From assembly GCF_000259255.1 (NCBI RefSeq), contig NC_017737.1, positions 310,001 to 374,000 on the forward strand: a DNA stretch of 64,000 bases, given 5' to 3'. A program made the translations under genes and the position numbers. Of the stretch, positions 37,924 to 46,873 are shown piece after piece; within the stretch, counting starts at the first letter, position 1; every line of letters starts with the position of its first letter. The notes below the pieces were generated by a model that did not search any database, was not told the DNA's origin, and saw nothing but the letters and a program-made list of their open reading frames with translations. Source of the DNA: Helicobacter cetorum MIT 00-7128 (GTDB lineage Bacteria > Campylobacterota > Campylobacteria > Campylobacterales > Helicobacteraceae).

Positions 37924-38157
37924 CTTATATCTCTTATATCTCTTATATCTCTTATATCTCTTATATCGCTTATATCTCTTATATCTCTTATATCTCTTAT
38001 ATCTCTTATATCTCTTATATCTCTTATATCTCTTAGATCTCTTATATCTCTTATATCTCTTATATCTCTTATATCTCTTATATCTCTTATATCTCTTATA
38101 TCTCTTATATCTCTTATATCTCTTATATCTCTTATATCTCTTATATCTCTTATATCT
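37924..38157. repeat. 9-bp minisatellite (CTTATATCT)26
   Basis: Twenty-six in-register copies of CTTATATCT; one has TATATCG and one TTAGATCT. It would encode Ile-Ser-Leu repeats in one frame, but there is no start with a ribosome-binding site and no signal peptide. Confidence 0.95.
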
Positions 38158-38256
38158 CTAGTTTTTCTTGCATTTTACACTTAACTTCTATGTCTCTATC
38201 TTTAGCGAGTAGCTTTATGAAGTGTTGAATTTTTATCAATTTTGTTTTAATGGCTT

Positions 38257-38288
38257 AGGATTTTAGTTTAATAGGATTTTAGTTTAAT
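38257..38288. repeat. 16-bp direct tandem repeat
   Basis: Two adjacent copies of AGGATTTTAGTTTAAT, followed by AGG. Confidence 0.8.
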
Positions 38289-39524
38289 AGGGGAGGTTTT
38301 GTTTGATTTTTTATGAGGTAAAATGATTTGATTTTACCATTGTTTATAGTAGGAGGGGTTAAGTAATTATGGTTTTCTATTTTTAAAGAAAGGTTTTTAT
38401 ATACCAAAGGTTGCCACCACATAATAGGATAATTAGTAGCTCTCTATTTAAAACTACAAAAATAGAATAAGAATTTTAGGAAAGATAAGATAACCTTGTA
38501 GATTTAAAAGAAATGGTTAAATAGAACATTAACAATAAACATTGACAATAAACTAGATAAATTAATTAAAATTTCTTAGTGCAACCAAGAATAAATTATG
38601 CAATAATGAAAAATTAACCTCAAAGAATGAAAGTCTCTTTTTTATTCCTATTAAAACAACCCAATCTTTTATTAAGTAGAAACATCTTGCTTGCTAACAT
38701 CATTTGGTGGGTTTCATTGTATTGTATTTTGATAATAACAATTAATTGGATAGTAGTATAGTGTTTAATGGTTTAAAATTTAATATTGAGTTTTCTAGCT
38801 TACAAAAAAGCGCTTAATCATAACTCCTAAAGACATCTTAGATAAGATTAAAGAATGCATGATTTTTTAAAGAAAGTTTGCATTTTTAAAAACAGCTCTA
38901 CTATACATTATTTATGCAAAGTTTTAAGGGGATTAAAGTTTTTATTAAAGACTTATGATTCCCTTTTAATACGAATTGGATAATCTTTTTATAGAAGTAA
39001 AACTCTTAATGGGGGGTTTAGGCGTGATTAGGTTAATAGGCTTTAGATTTGCTTTATGTGGTTCTAGGTTGCTATAGGTCTTTAGTTTGTCTTTAGATAG
39101 AATGGGTGTAATATTGCTCTAAGCTTGCTATCAATCTAAGTCTGTTAGTATTTTTAGGGTTAAGACAAAAGTAAGATTAAGGCTTAAAAAATAGGGTTAA
39201 ATCTGTATGGATATAGGGTTAAGGGCGCAAGAATTATGGGCGCTAGAGATAATATGAATGCTTGTCTTATGGTTGGATATGCAGTAAATTTATTTTCTTA
39301 AGAAACAATGCCATAAAATACAAAGGCAATAAAAGCTTTCTTAAAGAAAATGCTTTGAGTTCGCTTTTTTGGATTAAGGTTATTGCAACATATACAATAC
39401 ATTTTAGCCAATGTCAAGCTGTTTGTATGCTTGCGTTATTTTTAGGGATTATATTAAATAAGGGCATTAAAAATTTTATTAAGGCTCTTAAAGCAATCTT
39501 TTCTATAGAAAGGTAATTAGTCAA

Positions 39525-39620
39525 AGCTCCTCTATAAGCTTAGGGTGGGGGTTTTCCTTTAAGAAATGCTAGATTTACTCTTAACTTTTGGGGTGTTTGA
39601 TTTTTTGATTAAAGAGGAGG
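39525..39620. repeat. Dispersed repeat, copy 1
   Basis: Resembles 59345-59440 through shared 'AAGAAATGCTAGATTT', 'CTTAACTTTTGGGG' and an AAGCTTAGGG run, all in the same order. The second copy follows the AapA-like genes, so this may be the relic of another such locus. Confidence 0.6.
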
Positions 39621-40222
39621 CTATTTTACTAAATGCTATATAAGTTTTCAAGCCTTTATATAACATGTTAAACCATTAAACCATCTCTTTTAAGTTACTA
39701 GCGGTTCAAATCTTACTGCAAATGCCAAGAGATTTAAGCATAATCCAATAAATAAGGCAAATAATTATTGCAAAATGAAATCTATCAGTAATCAAATAAT
39801 GTCTATCAGTTATTAAACACATTCGCATCTTCTAAAGCAATCAAATCGTATCAATATCAAATTTCTTTGATTAGAAATATTAAAAATGTAAAAAATGTAT
39901 TATAGATTTTAAGCATTACTTTTATACTCATATTTTAAAATAGCTACTATTAGTTGTAAAATTATTAAGGTATATACCAACGATTTTATAGCTTTGAATA
40001 ATAATAAAAACAATACTATTTGTTATCTAAAATCTCATAAATTAGCTAAAATTGATACTAAAATACTCATTTTTATATAAACAATGATAAATAAAGATAG
40101 ATTTAAGATAGTCTTTGATAGCATAGTAGAAGTTTATCAAGTATTAAATATTTGGTAAATTATTGGCAAATAGTATGATTAAACTATTTTTAAAATTATT
40201 TTTTTTAAAAAAAGGAGATTTT

Positions 40223-40477
40223 ATGAAAAAATTGGCAGTTATTAGTTTATTGAGTTTAACAAGTCTTATCGCAGAAAATAGCGGAGGCTTTTTAGGAGGA
40301 GGGTTTCAATACTCTAATTTAGATAATCAGCAAACCACTCGCTCACCCGGGTTTAACAATGATACACAAGTGAATTTGGAGGCGTTGCAATCACCCATAG
40401 CACCACAACCACAAGGGCAAGCTCAGCAAGGTGGAGCAGAAGCTAATGGTGGCAGTGTTGGTGGTGCTAAGAAGTAG
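40223..40477 (+). CDS. Small secreted protein resembling a Hop N-terminus
   Basis: 84 residues from ATG 40223, with AAGGAG 5 bases upstream; the open frame reaches back to 40163. The signal peptide (K-K-L-A-V-I-S-L-L-S-L-T-S-L-I-A) is cleaved before E-N-S-G-G-F-L-G-G-G-F-Q-Y, which resembles the mature start of AlpA/AlpB-type Hop proteins (E-D-G-G-F-x-x-x-G-Y-x-x-G). A N-P-G-like S-P-G-F follows. The tail is Gln/Gly-rich and it then stops. The giant outer membrane protein follows 43 bp downstream. A parallel gene is at 60269-60571. An A7 run next to the ribosome-binding site, after T8, could vary in length. Confidence 0.75.
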   Translation: MKKLAVISLLSLTSLIAENSGGFLGGGFQYSNLDNQQTTRSPGFNNDTQVNLEALQSPIAPQPQGQAQQGGAEANGGSVGGAKK

Positions 40478-40520
40478 TGTAACAACAAATAAGCATAAGA
40501 ATATTAAAAAGGATTAAAGA

Positions 40521-41036
40521 ATGAATATGAAGAAAATTATTTCAGCAAGCTTAGTTTCTATGGTTGGTAGCTCTATTCTTTTAGGTGTAGAATCTAGCGA
40601 GACTCAAGCACAACAACCTAGCTCCTCAGTAAGCAGTAGTTCAGTCTCTTCAGTTCCAAGTTCTCAGCAAGAAACAAGTGAAAGTAGCTCCAAAGCAGAG
40701 CAAGAATCTAGCGCTGAGGGACACCAAGCACAAAATGAATCCCCCACAAGCTCGCCAACTCAAGGACAAGAGAGTTCAAGTAGTGGAGGTGGTGTGAGCG
40801 GTAAAGACAGCGCTCAAAGCGAGACAAGTCCTACAGCAAAAGCTCCAGAGCAAAGTTCTTCAAGCAAAAATGAGAGCGAACCTCAGGCTCAAGCCTCTCC
40901 AAGCCCAAGTTCTCCGGGTTCAATCAGTAATGACAATCATCAAGCAAGTAGTGCGCCTACTCCTCAAGCTTCAGCACCTCAAGTTTCTACCCCCCCCCCA
41001 CAAGTGGCACACCTACAGCTCCTAGTAGTTCTATAG
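40521..41036 (+). pseudogene. N-terminal part of a phase-off giant AlpA/B-like outer membrane protein
   Basis: 171 residues. A good ribosome-binding site (AAAGGATTAAAGA) and signal peptide (M-K-K-I-I-S-A-S-L-V-S-M-V-G-S-S) start a Ser/Gln/Pro-rich stalk. The frame is thrown off by a C10 run at 40990-40999 and stops at 41036. Adding one C (or removing two) joins it to the 41042 frame without a stop: T-S-G-T-P-T-A-P-S-S-S-I-G-S-L-Q. So this is one gene, 40521-43681, in the off state, rather than a decayed pseudogene. Confidence 0.85.
40990..40999 (+). repeat. Poly-C phase switch (C10)
   Basis: Ten C residues inside the coding frame. C11 or C8 would make the 40521-43681 reading frame continuous; C10 leads to a TAG at 41034-41036. 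Confidence 0.9.
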
Positions 41037-41041
41037 GTAGT

Positions 41042-43681
41042 TTGCAAACGCAATTAACTGACGCAACCAATAAGCTTTTTTCACAAATGAGTGGTGATAG
41101 TGTAGCCACAAATGGAGGCTATACTACTAGTGCTAATGGAAGTATTATCCCTAATGCTAATAGTTTAGATGCTAAATATGATAACGCCATGAATGCTCTT
41201 TATGGCACAAGCGGTATGACTTATGAAGATGCTCAAAGTGCGACTAGTGGAACTATTGCAGTAAGTGGTGGCACAAATGGCATGAAAGCAGCTAGTGGTT
41301 CAGTTTATGGTAATTATCAAGATGCACAAAATGCTATTAATGAAACAGCCAAAGCCCTATTTGGTGCAGTAACTACAACAAGTGGCACAACTTCTATTGC
41401 TGCAGCAGAGGGTAGTGCTACAGAGGGCTTTAGTGTAGGAAGTGGGAGTCTTGCTAGTAAGTTTGATAGCGCTATGAATGATTTGTATTCTAAGATGACA
41501 AGCGCAGAGGGTGGCAGTAGCACTGTAACAACAGCATACACAACAAGCGATGGTCAAATTCAAGCGGCTGAGGGGTCGGTAGCACAGCTATATAACACTG
41601 CAAAAACCAATCTTGAGGGCGCACAAACACTAAGCAACCAAACACTAACCTTGCTTTATGGTGATAGTAACAATACTCCTATTACAAGCTCTACTAGTGC
41701 CTCTGCTACAAGCCTTTATACTCTTATGAAAGATGTAAACAAAACTTCAAGTTCAACCAATATTACAAGTGGCTTACTCACTGCTGTGTTAGATGATGCG
41801 CAAACTTTGCAAACAACCTTAAATAAAGCTACAAGCGGTGGTTCAGATACTAATTCAGCAACCGAAGTTCAAGCTGTGAGTTCTGGTTCAAGTGGTGCAA
41901 GCTCTAGCTCACAATCTGTTATAACCACTCTTAAAACAACAGTAGGTAATGTTGTAACTACCTTACAAAACGCATTAAGTCAGTTAGCTAAACCTAGTGG
42001 GCAAGACCTAGCGCAAGCAACACTAAAGGGGCTTTCAGCGGATTTAAAAACACTTGAGCAACAAACTGCTAGTGTAGCACAAGCAAAGCAGAATAATACT
42101 GAGACTATCAATACTTTGCTTGACCAAGCCCAACAAGCTCTTTATGGAACTACTGGAAACCCCGGAACAGCCCAAAGCCCTCAAACAGGTAGTGTGTATG
42201 AGAACTATCAAAAAGCTTATGATGCTCTTTATGGCACATCTACAAGCAGTGAGGGTGGACAATCTACAACTACAAAAGGCACAGAGCAAAATCCGGCTAG
42301 TGGTAGTCTAGCTGACCAATTTGATAAAGCATGGACAAAATATGAAGACGCTGTAGATAAGATGTATCAAACTACAAGCACAACAGATGGTCAATCTACT
42401 ATTAAGCAACCAACAGTTACCTTTACCCCTAATCCTAGTGGTAATAATAAACAAGGTAAGGTAACTCCCGTTACTGATGATAGTAATAGTTTAAATCATC
42501 AGTATTCTTCTTTAAATAACGCTATTTATGGTGCTAGTAGTGAAACAAGTGGGACAGGAACTCTTGAAAGTCCAGCTGAAAACAGCTTACAAAAACAATA
42601 TAGTAGTGCTGTAGAGCAAGTGCAAACAGCGGGAAAAAACCTTGTTGATGCCATAGACGCACAAGCTAAGGGATTAAACACTACTCAAGCAGGCATGACA
42701 GCCTCTAATATGTCTTCAATGTCAGCTCAAACCAACGCTCTAAGCAATGCGATTATTACACTAAGCAGTATTGGGACTTTTTCTAATTTGGATAATTTGA
42801 GTAATACACTTAAAAACCTTGAGGATAGCCAAAAGAATTTGAGCAATCATTTAAATTCCTCTAGTGCGAGCGTGGGAGCTTTGACTCAAGGCACTAACTC
42901 TACTTTAGCTACTATCAATAAAGCTATTGGCGAAGTGGACGCACAATTATTGGCTTTAAGCGGTTCTAGTGAGTCTTCAAATCCTAATGCAACTACAGAA
43001 AAAACCCTTTTAAGCTCCCTAAAAACCACTTTAACCAACCAAAAGAATGCGTTGCTGAGTGTGCAAAAGAATGTTAATATGGCTATAGCTAGTGCGAAGA
43101 AAACTACCGTTGCTACTGTTACCAACACCAACAACCATGGTCAAATGTATGGGGTGAATGTTATGGCAGGTTATAAACACTTCTTTGGTAAGAAAAAGCG
43201 CTGGGGCTTTAGAACTTATGCTTACTATAGCTTTAATCATGCTAACTTAAGCTTTGTAGGCACTCAAGCAGGTTATATGAATGGAGCAAGCCAGGTGAAT
43301 AACCACACTTATGGTGTAGGCTTTGATGCACTCTATAACTTCTATGAGAGCAAAGAGGGCTATAACACTGCAGGAATCTTTTTTGGCTTTGGTTTAGGAG
43401 GTGAAACATGGCTTGTGCAAGGAGAGAGCCATTTTAAAAACATGATGAATGCTTGTAATGCTATGACAGGTTGTAGTGCAAGCATGAATACAAGCTATTT
43501 CCAAATGCCTGTTCAAGTGGGCTTTAGAACTAACTTTGCTAAGCATAGTGGTATTGAACTAGGCTTTAAAGTGCCTTTATTTGTCAATCAATTCTACAAA
43601 GAGCGTGGGGAATATGGTGATGTAGATGTATTCTATAAGCGCAACTTCTCTATGTATCTTAACTATATGATTAATTTTTAA
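41042..43681 (+). CDS. Main part of giant AlpA/B-like outer membrane protein (downstream frame)
   Basis: 879 residues from a nominal TTG; it has no signal peptide and should be read as the continuation of 40521. Residues 10-540 are degenerate ~50-residue repeats around (A/N)-A-L-Y-G-T, each after a G-S-L/V-x-x-x-Y/F-x-x-A unit. Then comes a helical zone. The last ~190 residues match the AlpA/AlpB barrel: Y-G-V-N-V-M-A-G-Y-K-H-F-F-G, N-N-H-T-Y-G-V-G-F-D-A-L-Y-N-F, A-S-M-N-T-S-Y-F-Q-M-P-V, F-Y-K-R-N-F-S-M-Y-L-N-Y-M-I-N-F. AlpA and AlpB bind laminin in H. pylori; whether this one does is unknown. Confidence 0.85.
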   Translation: MQTQLTDATNKLFSQMSGDSVATNGGYTTSANGSIIPNANSLDAKYDNAMNALYGTSGMTYEDAQSATSGTIAVSGGTNGMKAASGSVYGNYQDAQNAINETAKALFGAVTTTSGTTSIAAAEGSATEGFSVGSGSLASKFDSAMNDLYSKMTSAEGGSSTVTTAYTTSDGQIQAAEGSVAQLYNTAKTNLEGAQTLSNQTLTLLYGDSNNTPITSSTSASATSLYTLMKDVNKTSSSTNITSGLLTAVLDDAQTLQTTLNKATSGGSDTNSATEVQAVSSGSSGASSSSQSVITTLKTTVGNVVTTLQNALSQLAKPSGQDLAQATLKGLSADLKTLEQQTASVAQAKQNNTETINTLLDQAQQALYGTTGNPGTAQSPQTGSVYENYQKAYDALYGTSTSSEGGQSTTTKGTEQNPASGSLADQFDKAWTKYEDAVDKMYQTTSTTDGQSTIKQPTVTFTPNPSGNNKQGKVTPVTDDSNSLNHQYSSLNNAIYGASSETSGTGTLESPAENSLQKQYSSAVEQVQTAGKNLVDAIDAQAKGLNTTQAGMTASNMSSMSAQTNALSNAIITLSSIGTFSNLDNLSNTLKNLEDSQKNLSNHLNSSSASVGALTQGTNSTLATINKAIGEVDAQLLALSGSSESSNPNATTEKTLLSSLKTTLTNQKNALLSVQKNVNMAIASAKKTTVATVTNTNNHGQMYGVNVMAGYKHFFGKKKRWGFRTYAYYSFNHANLSFVGTQAGYMNGASQVNNHTYGVGFDALYNFYESKEGYNTAGIFFGFGLGGETWLVQGESHFKNMMNACNAMTGCSASMNTSYFQMPVQVGFRTNFAKHSGIELGFKVPLFVNQFYKERGEYGDVDVFYKRNFSMYLNYMINF

Positions 43682-43745
43682 TCTTAGTTTTTATAATTAG
43701 AAATTATTAAAACTTCATATAGACTTTAATCATACCAACTTCATA

Positions 43746-43770
43746 CCAAAGGCTTTTAAAAAGCCTTTGG
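43746..43770 (+). terminator. Terminator of the giant outer membrane protein gene
   Basis: CCAAAGGCTT (43746-43755) pairs with AAGCCTTTGG (43761-43770) around a 5-base loop, followed by GTTTATT. It could also serve the convergent Fic fragment. Confidence 0.75.
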
Positions 43771-43788
43771 GTTTATTAATAAGATAAA

Positions 43789-44109
43789 CTATTTAGAAAA
43801 GAAATAGCTAACCATTTCATTGAAATTATCTTGACTTTGTAAAATAGTGTCTTTCAAATAACCTTTTGTGTTGTCATATTCTCTAATGCCCCTATAGTAA
43901 AAGGCTTTGTGTTCGTTCTCTATGATAAAGGGCATGATATTGTTTTTCAAACACTCTTTAAACATAACTAATCGCCCTACTCTACCATTGCCATCGCTAA
44001 AGGGGTGTATCTTTTCAAAATCTACATGAAAATCTATGATGTTTTCCAAACTCACTTCAATGTTGCTATGGTAACTTTTTAAAAGTTTTGTTAACTCGCT
44101 TTCAACCAA
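43789..44109 (-). pseudogene. Fic-domain protein, N-terminally truncated fragment
   Basis: 106 residues with the full Fic motif H-P-F-S-D-G-N-G-R-V-G-R near 36-47 and the surrounding F-H-V-D-F-E-K-I and Y-Y-R-G-I-R-E-Y segments. Fic proteins add AMP or related groups to target proteins. Complete ones are about 200-350 residues; the N-terminal half, including any inhibitory helix, is absent. A TAG lies two codons before the nominal TTG start, so this is probably a remnant. It lies between two surface-protein genes. Confidence 0.75.
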
Positions 44110-44393
44110 ACACTAAGATTAGGGATTTTAGATGTGATTAAAAACAATAGGATTTTAAAATAATCATTCAAGCCAAATAATGAATTAAATTCACAAACAT
44201 TTTTAAAATGTATTTTCTAATTAGATAATAAAAGTTAATCTTTGTGTAATTTTGATATGATGTTTTTTGAATGAATATTAAATATTGTTGGTTGGCTCTT
44301 AAGAGGGGATAATAATTTTATTGCTTTATAAAAAGAGTGTTTTTTTAATTTAAAATTAAAATGCAAAATAATATATGTTTGGAGTAAGGGTAT

Positions 44394-46496
44394 TTGGGAT
44401 TGTTTATAACTAAACGAGAGAGAGAGAGTAAAAAGGGCGCTGTTTTGAGGGCAAGCTCTTTAAAAATGTGCTTGCCATCAAAGTTATTTTTGGTAAAAAT
44501 TTTATGTTTTAAAGAGTGTTTAAAGATAGTCGCTAAGAGTCTTTTTTATTTTTTGCCCTTAAGTTTAAATGTTTTAAAAGCCCATGAAAAAAGTGGCTTT
44601 TTTATAGAGGGCGGATTTGAAAGTGGGATGCTACAAGGCATAGAAAAAAGAGAGCAACAAATCGCTACTGAGAGTAAAGCTTACGAAGACTACTTGCCTT
44701 TAAATACGATAATTAGTCATGCTAAAAATCTTTTTGCTAATTCTAGTGCGATTTCTAAGCTACAATTTTCAACCTTGCACCCTATCAAAGTTACGCTAGA
44801 TAGGGATACTAAGCAACTTGTGATAGAAAGCTTTCTTCCTTATAATGTGAATAATGTCAAAATTTCTTTTAAAGACTCTCAGGGTAAGCTCATCAGTTTA
44901 GGTATGATAGAGGTTATTCCTAAGTTTTCTAAAATCACACTTTCTGAAAACTTGTTTGATAATTTTAAAGAAATTGACCTAAACGCTACCTATAATAACT
45001 TTAAAGTTTCTAGCACAAAGTTTTCTAATGAAAATACAAAAAGGCTGTTTAGGGCATTAGATACAATAACAACTGATTTAATAGTGGAATATAAGTCTCC
45101 GCCTACCTTTAACTCTTGTATGTATAATAAGGCACAAAATAAAAAAGCTACAAATTCTTGTTATTCTCCCTTTAATGCTCAAACTGCTGAGGAATTTACC
45201 AATTTATTAATAAATATGATGGCTGTTTTTGACTCAAAGTCATGGTATGAAAATATTATGAATGCCCCTTTTGATTTTGTTAATAGTTGGAAACCAAATG
45301 ATTGTCGGTTTGGAACTCCTAAATGTGTAGCTCCCGGCAAAAACGGATTGGTTAATCCTGAATTTAAAAAAGATGTTGTTCCCCATGATAAAGTAGTGAG
45401 CGACTTTAGAAGTGATATGAATCTTCAAATATCAATCTTAAATGGTGCAAAAGTAGATGGTTTGGGGCTAGGAGATGTTACTTGGGGGAAGTTAGGGGTT
45501 GTTGCTTGGGCTTTAGACCCTAAAACACTTTTTGGAAAGGATTTTAAAACCCTTAATTTATATACTGCAAGAACTATTTTACATGAATTTAGTCATACCA
45601 AGCACTATAGTCATAATGGTAATATGACTTATCAAAGAGTTCCAAAAAGTAATGGTAAGGGAGATTCTGATGGCATTCCTTATGATGTGTGTTCTAGGTT
45701 TGGTGGCGAAAATCAGCCAACATATCCGGGCGACTTTCAAGGTTCAGTCTATCCTCATTGCAATGATGTTCCAGCAGGATTTTTAGGAATTAGCACTTCA
45801 GTTTGGCAACAACTCATCACTCAAAACGCCTTGCCAATAGACTACGCTAATTTAGGCACTCAAAAGAATTATTTAGATGCCAAGCTAAACACCACAAACC
45901 TAGCTAATTCTATGCTTAGCACACTCAAAGAAAGCTTTTTGGTTTCTAATATGATTACAACTTCTAGTAGTAGCTCTAGCCAACGCTTTAATGTGGCTAT
46001 GCTAGGGGCTAATCTCAAGCTAGGTTACCAACAATATTTCAACGATTATTTAGGCTTAGCTTATTATGGGATAGCTAAATACAACTTCTCCTCACTCAAT
46101 GGTAGCTCTAATAATAAAGTCCAGCAAATGAGCTTTGGTGGGGGAGTGGATTTACTCTTAGATTTCATCACTCACTATGATAATAAAAAGCCCTTAAAGT
46201 CTCAATTAGTCCCTAAAAGACTTTTTAAATCTTCTTTTGGTATGTTTATGGGGCTAAGGGGTCTTTATAATTATTACTATTTATTTAAGCAGTATCATAA
46301 TAAGGGAAATCTTAATATTGTGGGCGGATTAAACTATCGCTATAAGCATTCTAAATATTCTGTTGGTATATCTGTGCCTTTGATAGAACAAGTTATTAGA
46401 GTGAGCCTTAGGGATAATAATATTCAAAGCACTTGGGCTTTTAAAGAGGGGGCAAGTCATTTTAATGTATTCTTTAACTATGGGTGGGTATTTTAG
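44394..46496 (+). CDS. Hom-family outer membrane protein
   Basis: 700 residues. The mature start H-E-K-S-G-F-F-I-E-G-G-F-E, the C-R-F-G-T-P-K-C segment, H-E-F-S-H-T-K-H-Y-S-H-N-G-N-M-T-Y-Q-R-V near 401, and the end F-K-E-G-A-S-H-F-N-V-F-F-N-Y-G-W-V-F are, as I recall, those of HomA-D in H. pylori. The H-E-F-S-H resembles a zinc-protease motif, but activity is unproven. The start is uncertain: TTG 44394 has GGAG 9 bases upstream and puts a GA repeat in codons 8-12, while ATG 44466 lies after it. HomB is linked to adherence and inflammation. I cannot say which Hom this is. Confidence 0.85.
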   Translation: MGLFITKRERESKKGAVLRASSLKMCLPSKLFLVKILCFKECLKIVAKSLFYFLPLSLNVLKAHEKSGFFIEGGFESGMLQGIEKREQQIATESKAYEDYLPLNTIISHAKNLFANSSAISKLQFSTLHPIKVTLDRDTKQLVIESFLPYNVNNVKISFKDSQGKLISLGMIEVIPKFSKITLSENLFDNFKEIDLNATYNNFKVSSTKFSNENTKRLFRALDTITTDLIVEYKSPPTFNSCMYNKAQNKKATNSCYSPFNAQTAEEFTNLLINMMAVFDSKSWYENIMNAPFDFVNSWKPNDCRFGTPKCVAPGKNGLVNPEFKKDVVPHDKVVSDFRSDMNLQISILNGAKVDGLGLGDVTWGKLGVVAWALDPKTLFGKDFKTLNLYTARTILHEFSHTKHYSHNGNMTYQRVPKSNGKGDSDGIPYDVCSRFGGENQPTYPGDFQGSVYPHCNDVPAGFLGISTSVWQQLITQNALPIDYANLGTQKNYLDAKLNTTNLANSMLSTLKESFLVSNMITTSSSSSSQRFNVAMLGANLKLGYQQYFNDYLGLAYYGIAKYNFSSLNGSSNNKVQQMSFGGGVDLLLDFITHYDNKKPLKSQLVPKRLFKSSFGMFMGLRGLYNYYYLFKQYHNKGNLNIVGGLNYRYKHSKYSVGISVPLIEQVIRVSLRDNNIQSTWAFKEGASHFNVFFNYGWVF
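44416..44428 (+). repeat. Dinucleotide repeat (GA)6-G at the 5' end of the Hom gene
   Basis: Thirteen bases of alternating GA in codons 8-12 from the TTG start. Slippage would shift the frame before the signal peptide and so could switch the gene. Confidence 0.7.
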
Positions 46497-46502
46497 GTTT
46501 TT

Positions 46503-46790
46503 TTAGAATACCGCCTCGCATGCTTTTTTATTTTTTTCAAATAGGCAAGCTTTTTGTAATTGTTCAAAACGCTTTTTACGCTCTAAGATTGAGGCGTCTT
46601 TAGGGAGGGGTTTGAGTAAATCTAAGAGATTAGAAGAATGGGAGGTTTCTTTAGTTTGAATAGGGGTATTGGTTGGTAAGGGGGGGCTTTTAGGTTTCTC
46701 TAGCTTGTCTGCAATATAAAAGCCAAAGCCAGCAATAAAGATGAATATCCAATCGGTTTTTCTAATTTTGGGGCAGAATTTGCAAGCCAT
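46503..46790 (-). CDS. Small single-helix membrane protein of unknown function
   Basis: 95 residues. CxxC near the N-terminus (C-K-F-C) is followed by a membrane segment (W-I-F-I-F-I-A-G-F-G-F-Y-I-A), a Pro/Thr-rich linker and a charged C-terminus with two Cys residues (K-A-C-L-F-E-K-N-K-K-A-C). I do not recognise a domain. As I recall, a similar gene precedes sppA in H. pylori. It is convergent with the Hom gene, 6 bp apart. Confidence 0.7.
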   Translation of the reverse strand: MACKFCPKIRKTDWIFIFIAGFGFYIADKLEKPKSPPLPTNTPIQTKETSHSSNLLDLLKPLPKDASILERKKRFEQLQKACLFEKNKKACEAVF

Positions 46791-46873
46791 AATTTACATT
46801 CCTTGTTTAAGGGCTTTTAAGATAGTGTTTAAGTATAATACAAACTTACAAAAAATCTAAGCTTAGGGAAATA

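Larger units (their letters stand above)
37557..40222. other. 2.7-kb gene desert after 16S rRNA
   Basis: No convincing gene on either strand. It contains the rRNA 3' processing arm, the 26-copy minisatellite, a 16-bp direct repeat (38257-38288), and a segment near 39525-39620 similar to one near 59345-59440. The only sizeable frame outside the minisatellite (39262-39516, 84 residues) has no ribosome-binding site or recognisable motif. A likely promoter for the next gene is TATGAT at 40173-40178. Confidence 0.65.

Noticed and set aside
37924-38157. Possible CRISPR array
   Set aside because: Units are 9 bp with no spacers, and there are no cas genes.
37894-38184. 96-residue frame of Ile-Ser-Leu repeats
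   Set aside because: It is the translation of the 9-bp minisatellite; no ribosome-binding site and no unique coding sequence.
39262-39516. 84-residue frame in the gene desert
   Set aside because: No ribosome-binding site, no recognisable domain, and AT-rich composition; at most a remnant.
39700-39720. GGTTCAAATC, a tRNA T-arm-like string
   Set aside because: Flanking bases do not pair as a T stem and no other tRNA arms can be formed.
37557-40222. Expected 23S/5S rRNA after 16S
   Set aside because: No conserved 23S or 5S blocks are present; rRNA genes are unlinked in this genus.
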